From KBS-83 sp051025295 (lineage in GTDB: Bacteria > Acidobacteriota > Terriglobia > Terriglobales > Acidobacteriaceae): a DNA stretch of 64,000 nt. The notes beneath the pieces are model-generated. The model saw only the letters and a list, made by a program, of their open reading frames with translations. It was not told the DNA's origin and did no database searches. Below are positions 63,574 to 64,000 of the stretch, one piece after another. Every line of letters begins with the position of its first letter. Position 1 is the stretch's first letter. A program made the position numbers and the translations under genes. The stretch lies in NCBI GenBank assembly GCA_051025295.1, contig JBMGJV010000004.1. One strand, given 5' to 3'.

Positions 63574-64000
63574 CTAGGCTTCGCGCAGCGCCTCCATCGG
63601 CTCCACATGCGAAGCGCGTCGCGCGGGCAGCCACGCCGCAAGTAAGCCCGACGCCAGCATGATCAGCAGAACAAACGAGAGTGTCGGCAGGTCGTGTGGG
63701 TGCACGCCGAAGAGGAAGCGCGTGATCAGCCGCGTGGCCAAGAGGCTGGCAGCGAGTCCCGCGATGAGGCCGGCGACGAGCATCCCGAGGGCGCGAGCGA
63801 GGAACATGCGCTCGATGCGGCGACGCGGCGCGCCGAGCGCGAGGCGCACACCAATGTCGTGCGTGCGCTGCGAGACGAGGTATGCGAGGAAGCCGTAGAG
63901 GCCGGTGAGCGCGACCAGCAGGGCGCAGCCGCCGAAGGCTTCGAGCAGGCGTGCAGCGAAAAGCTGGTCGCCGATGTTGTCGTTGACCACCTGCTGCATG
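63574..64000 (-). CDS. ABC transporter permease, C-terminal part (runs off window)
   Basis: The minus strand holds the C-terminal ~140 residues of a MacB/FtsX-type permease, with three helices (CALLVALTGLYGFLAYLV, ALGMLVAGLIAGLAASLLA, TLSFVLLIMLASGLLAAWLP) and the family motif THDIGVRLALGAPRRRI plus the end PARRASHVEPMEALREA. Its start lies beyond the right edge. It is the kind of permease missing from the adaptor-ATPase pair at 36190-38347, but it is on the other strand 25 kb away, so a pairing is not supported. Confidence 0.85.
   Translation of the reverse strand, partial: MQQVVNDNIGDQLFAARLLEAFGGCALLVALTGLYGFLAYLVSQRTHDIGVRLALGAPRRRIERMFLARALGMLVAGLIAGLAASLLATRLITRFLFGVHPHDLPTLSFVLLIMLASGLLAAWLPARRASHVEPMEALREA

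Overview
The window looks like chromosomal DNA from an Acidobacteriota (Terriglobia-like) soil bacterium. This is inferred from GC-rich coding sequence, two Oar-type TonB-dependent receptors with an N-terminal carboxypeptidase-regulatory-like domain, a CRTAC1/ASPIC-UnbV protein flanked by TPR proteins, a GWxTD protein, and He_PIG/Asp-box secreted proteins. No database search was run.

Layout. 1-8.3 kb: a class III cyclase-TPR gene running off the left edge, a large secreted Asp-box protein with 16 tandem NPNIS-type pentapeptides, a GAF-SpoIIE phosphatase and a metallo-beta-lactamase-fold hydrolase. 8.4-16.3 kb: a minus-strand block of TonB receptor, TPR, CRTAC1 and TPR genes, with a LacI-type operator at its promoter and a strong hairpin after the receptor gene. 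16.7-22.6 kb: a rhamnose/lactate locus, with rhaT facing rhaB-lutABC. The isomerase and aldolase genes are missing here and only a short dehydrogenase-like remnant remains. 22.6-23.4 kb: a decayed fragment of a repetitive secreted protein. 23.7-30.8 kb: GH20 hexosaminidase, a second TonB receptor and a LacI regulator. 31.5-32.3 kb: a frameshifted integrase relic whose frame runs into a tRNA-Lys(CTT) gene. 32.4-41.7 kb: an outer-membrane barrel protein, GWxTD protein, MacA-like adaptor and MacB-like ATPase without an adjacent permease, a DUF885 peptidase-like protein, proC and an LprI-like protein. 41.8-47.5 kb: ctaA, GH42 beta-galactosidase with its own LacI-type operator, DUF1801, and a divergent TetR/SDR pair. 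47.6-56.7 kb: an eight-gene minus-strand run of AKR, larE, larC, larB, bphO, bphP, response regulator and REC-PAS-kinase. 56.8-63.5 kb: TPR protein, ClC transporter, a sensor kinase whose H-box has Asp for His, a kinase-less KdpD sensor protein, CDGSH protein and HhH protein. An ABC permease runs off the right edge.

How the parts fit. The outer-membrane receptors, GH20, GH42, RhaT and LacI suggest uptake and breakdown of plant or microbial glycans, with at least three LacI-like promoter/operator sites. Rhamnose carbon would leave as lactate through LutABC. The lar genes make the nickel-pincer cofactor for a LarA-type racemase that is not in this window, and they appear co-transcribed with heme oxygenase, a biliverdin phytochrome and two further phosphorelay proteins. 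The points most worth checking are this lar-phytochrome operon, the receptor-TPR-CRTAC1-TPR unit with its internal hairpin, the shared LacI promoter layout, and the His-to-Asp kinase paired with a truncated KdpD.
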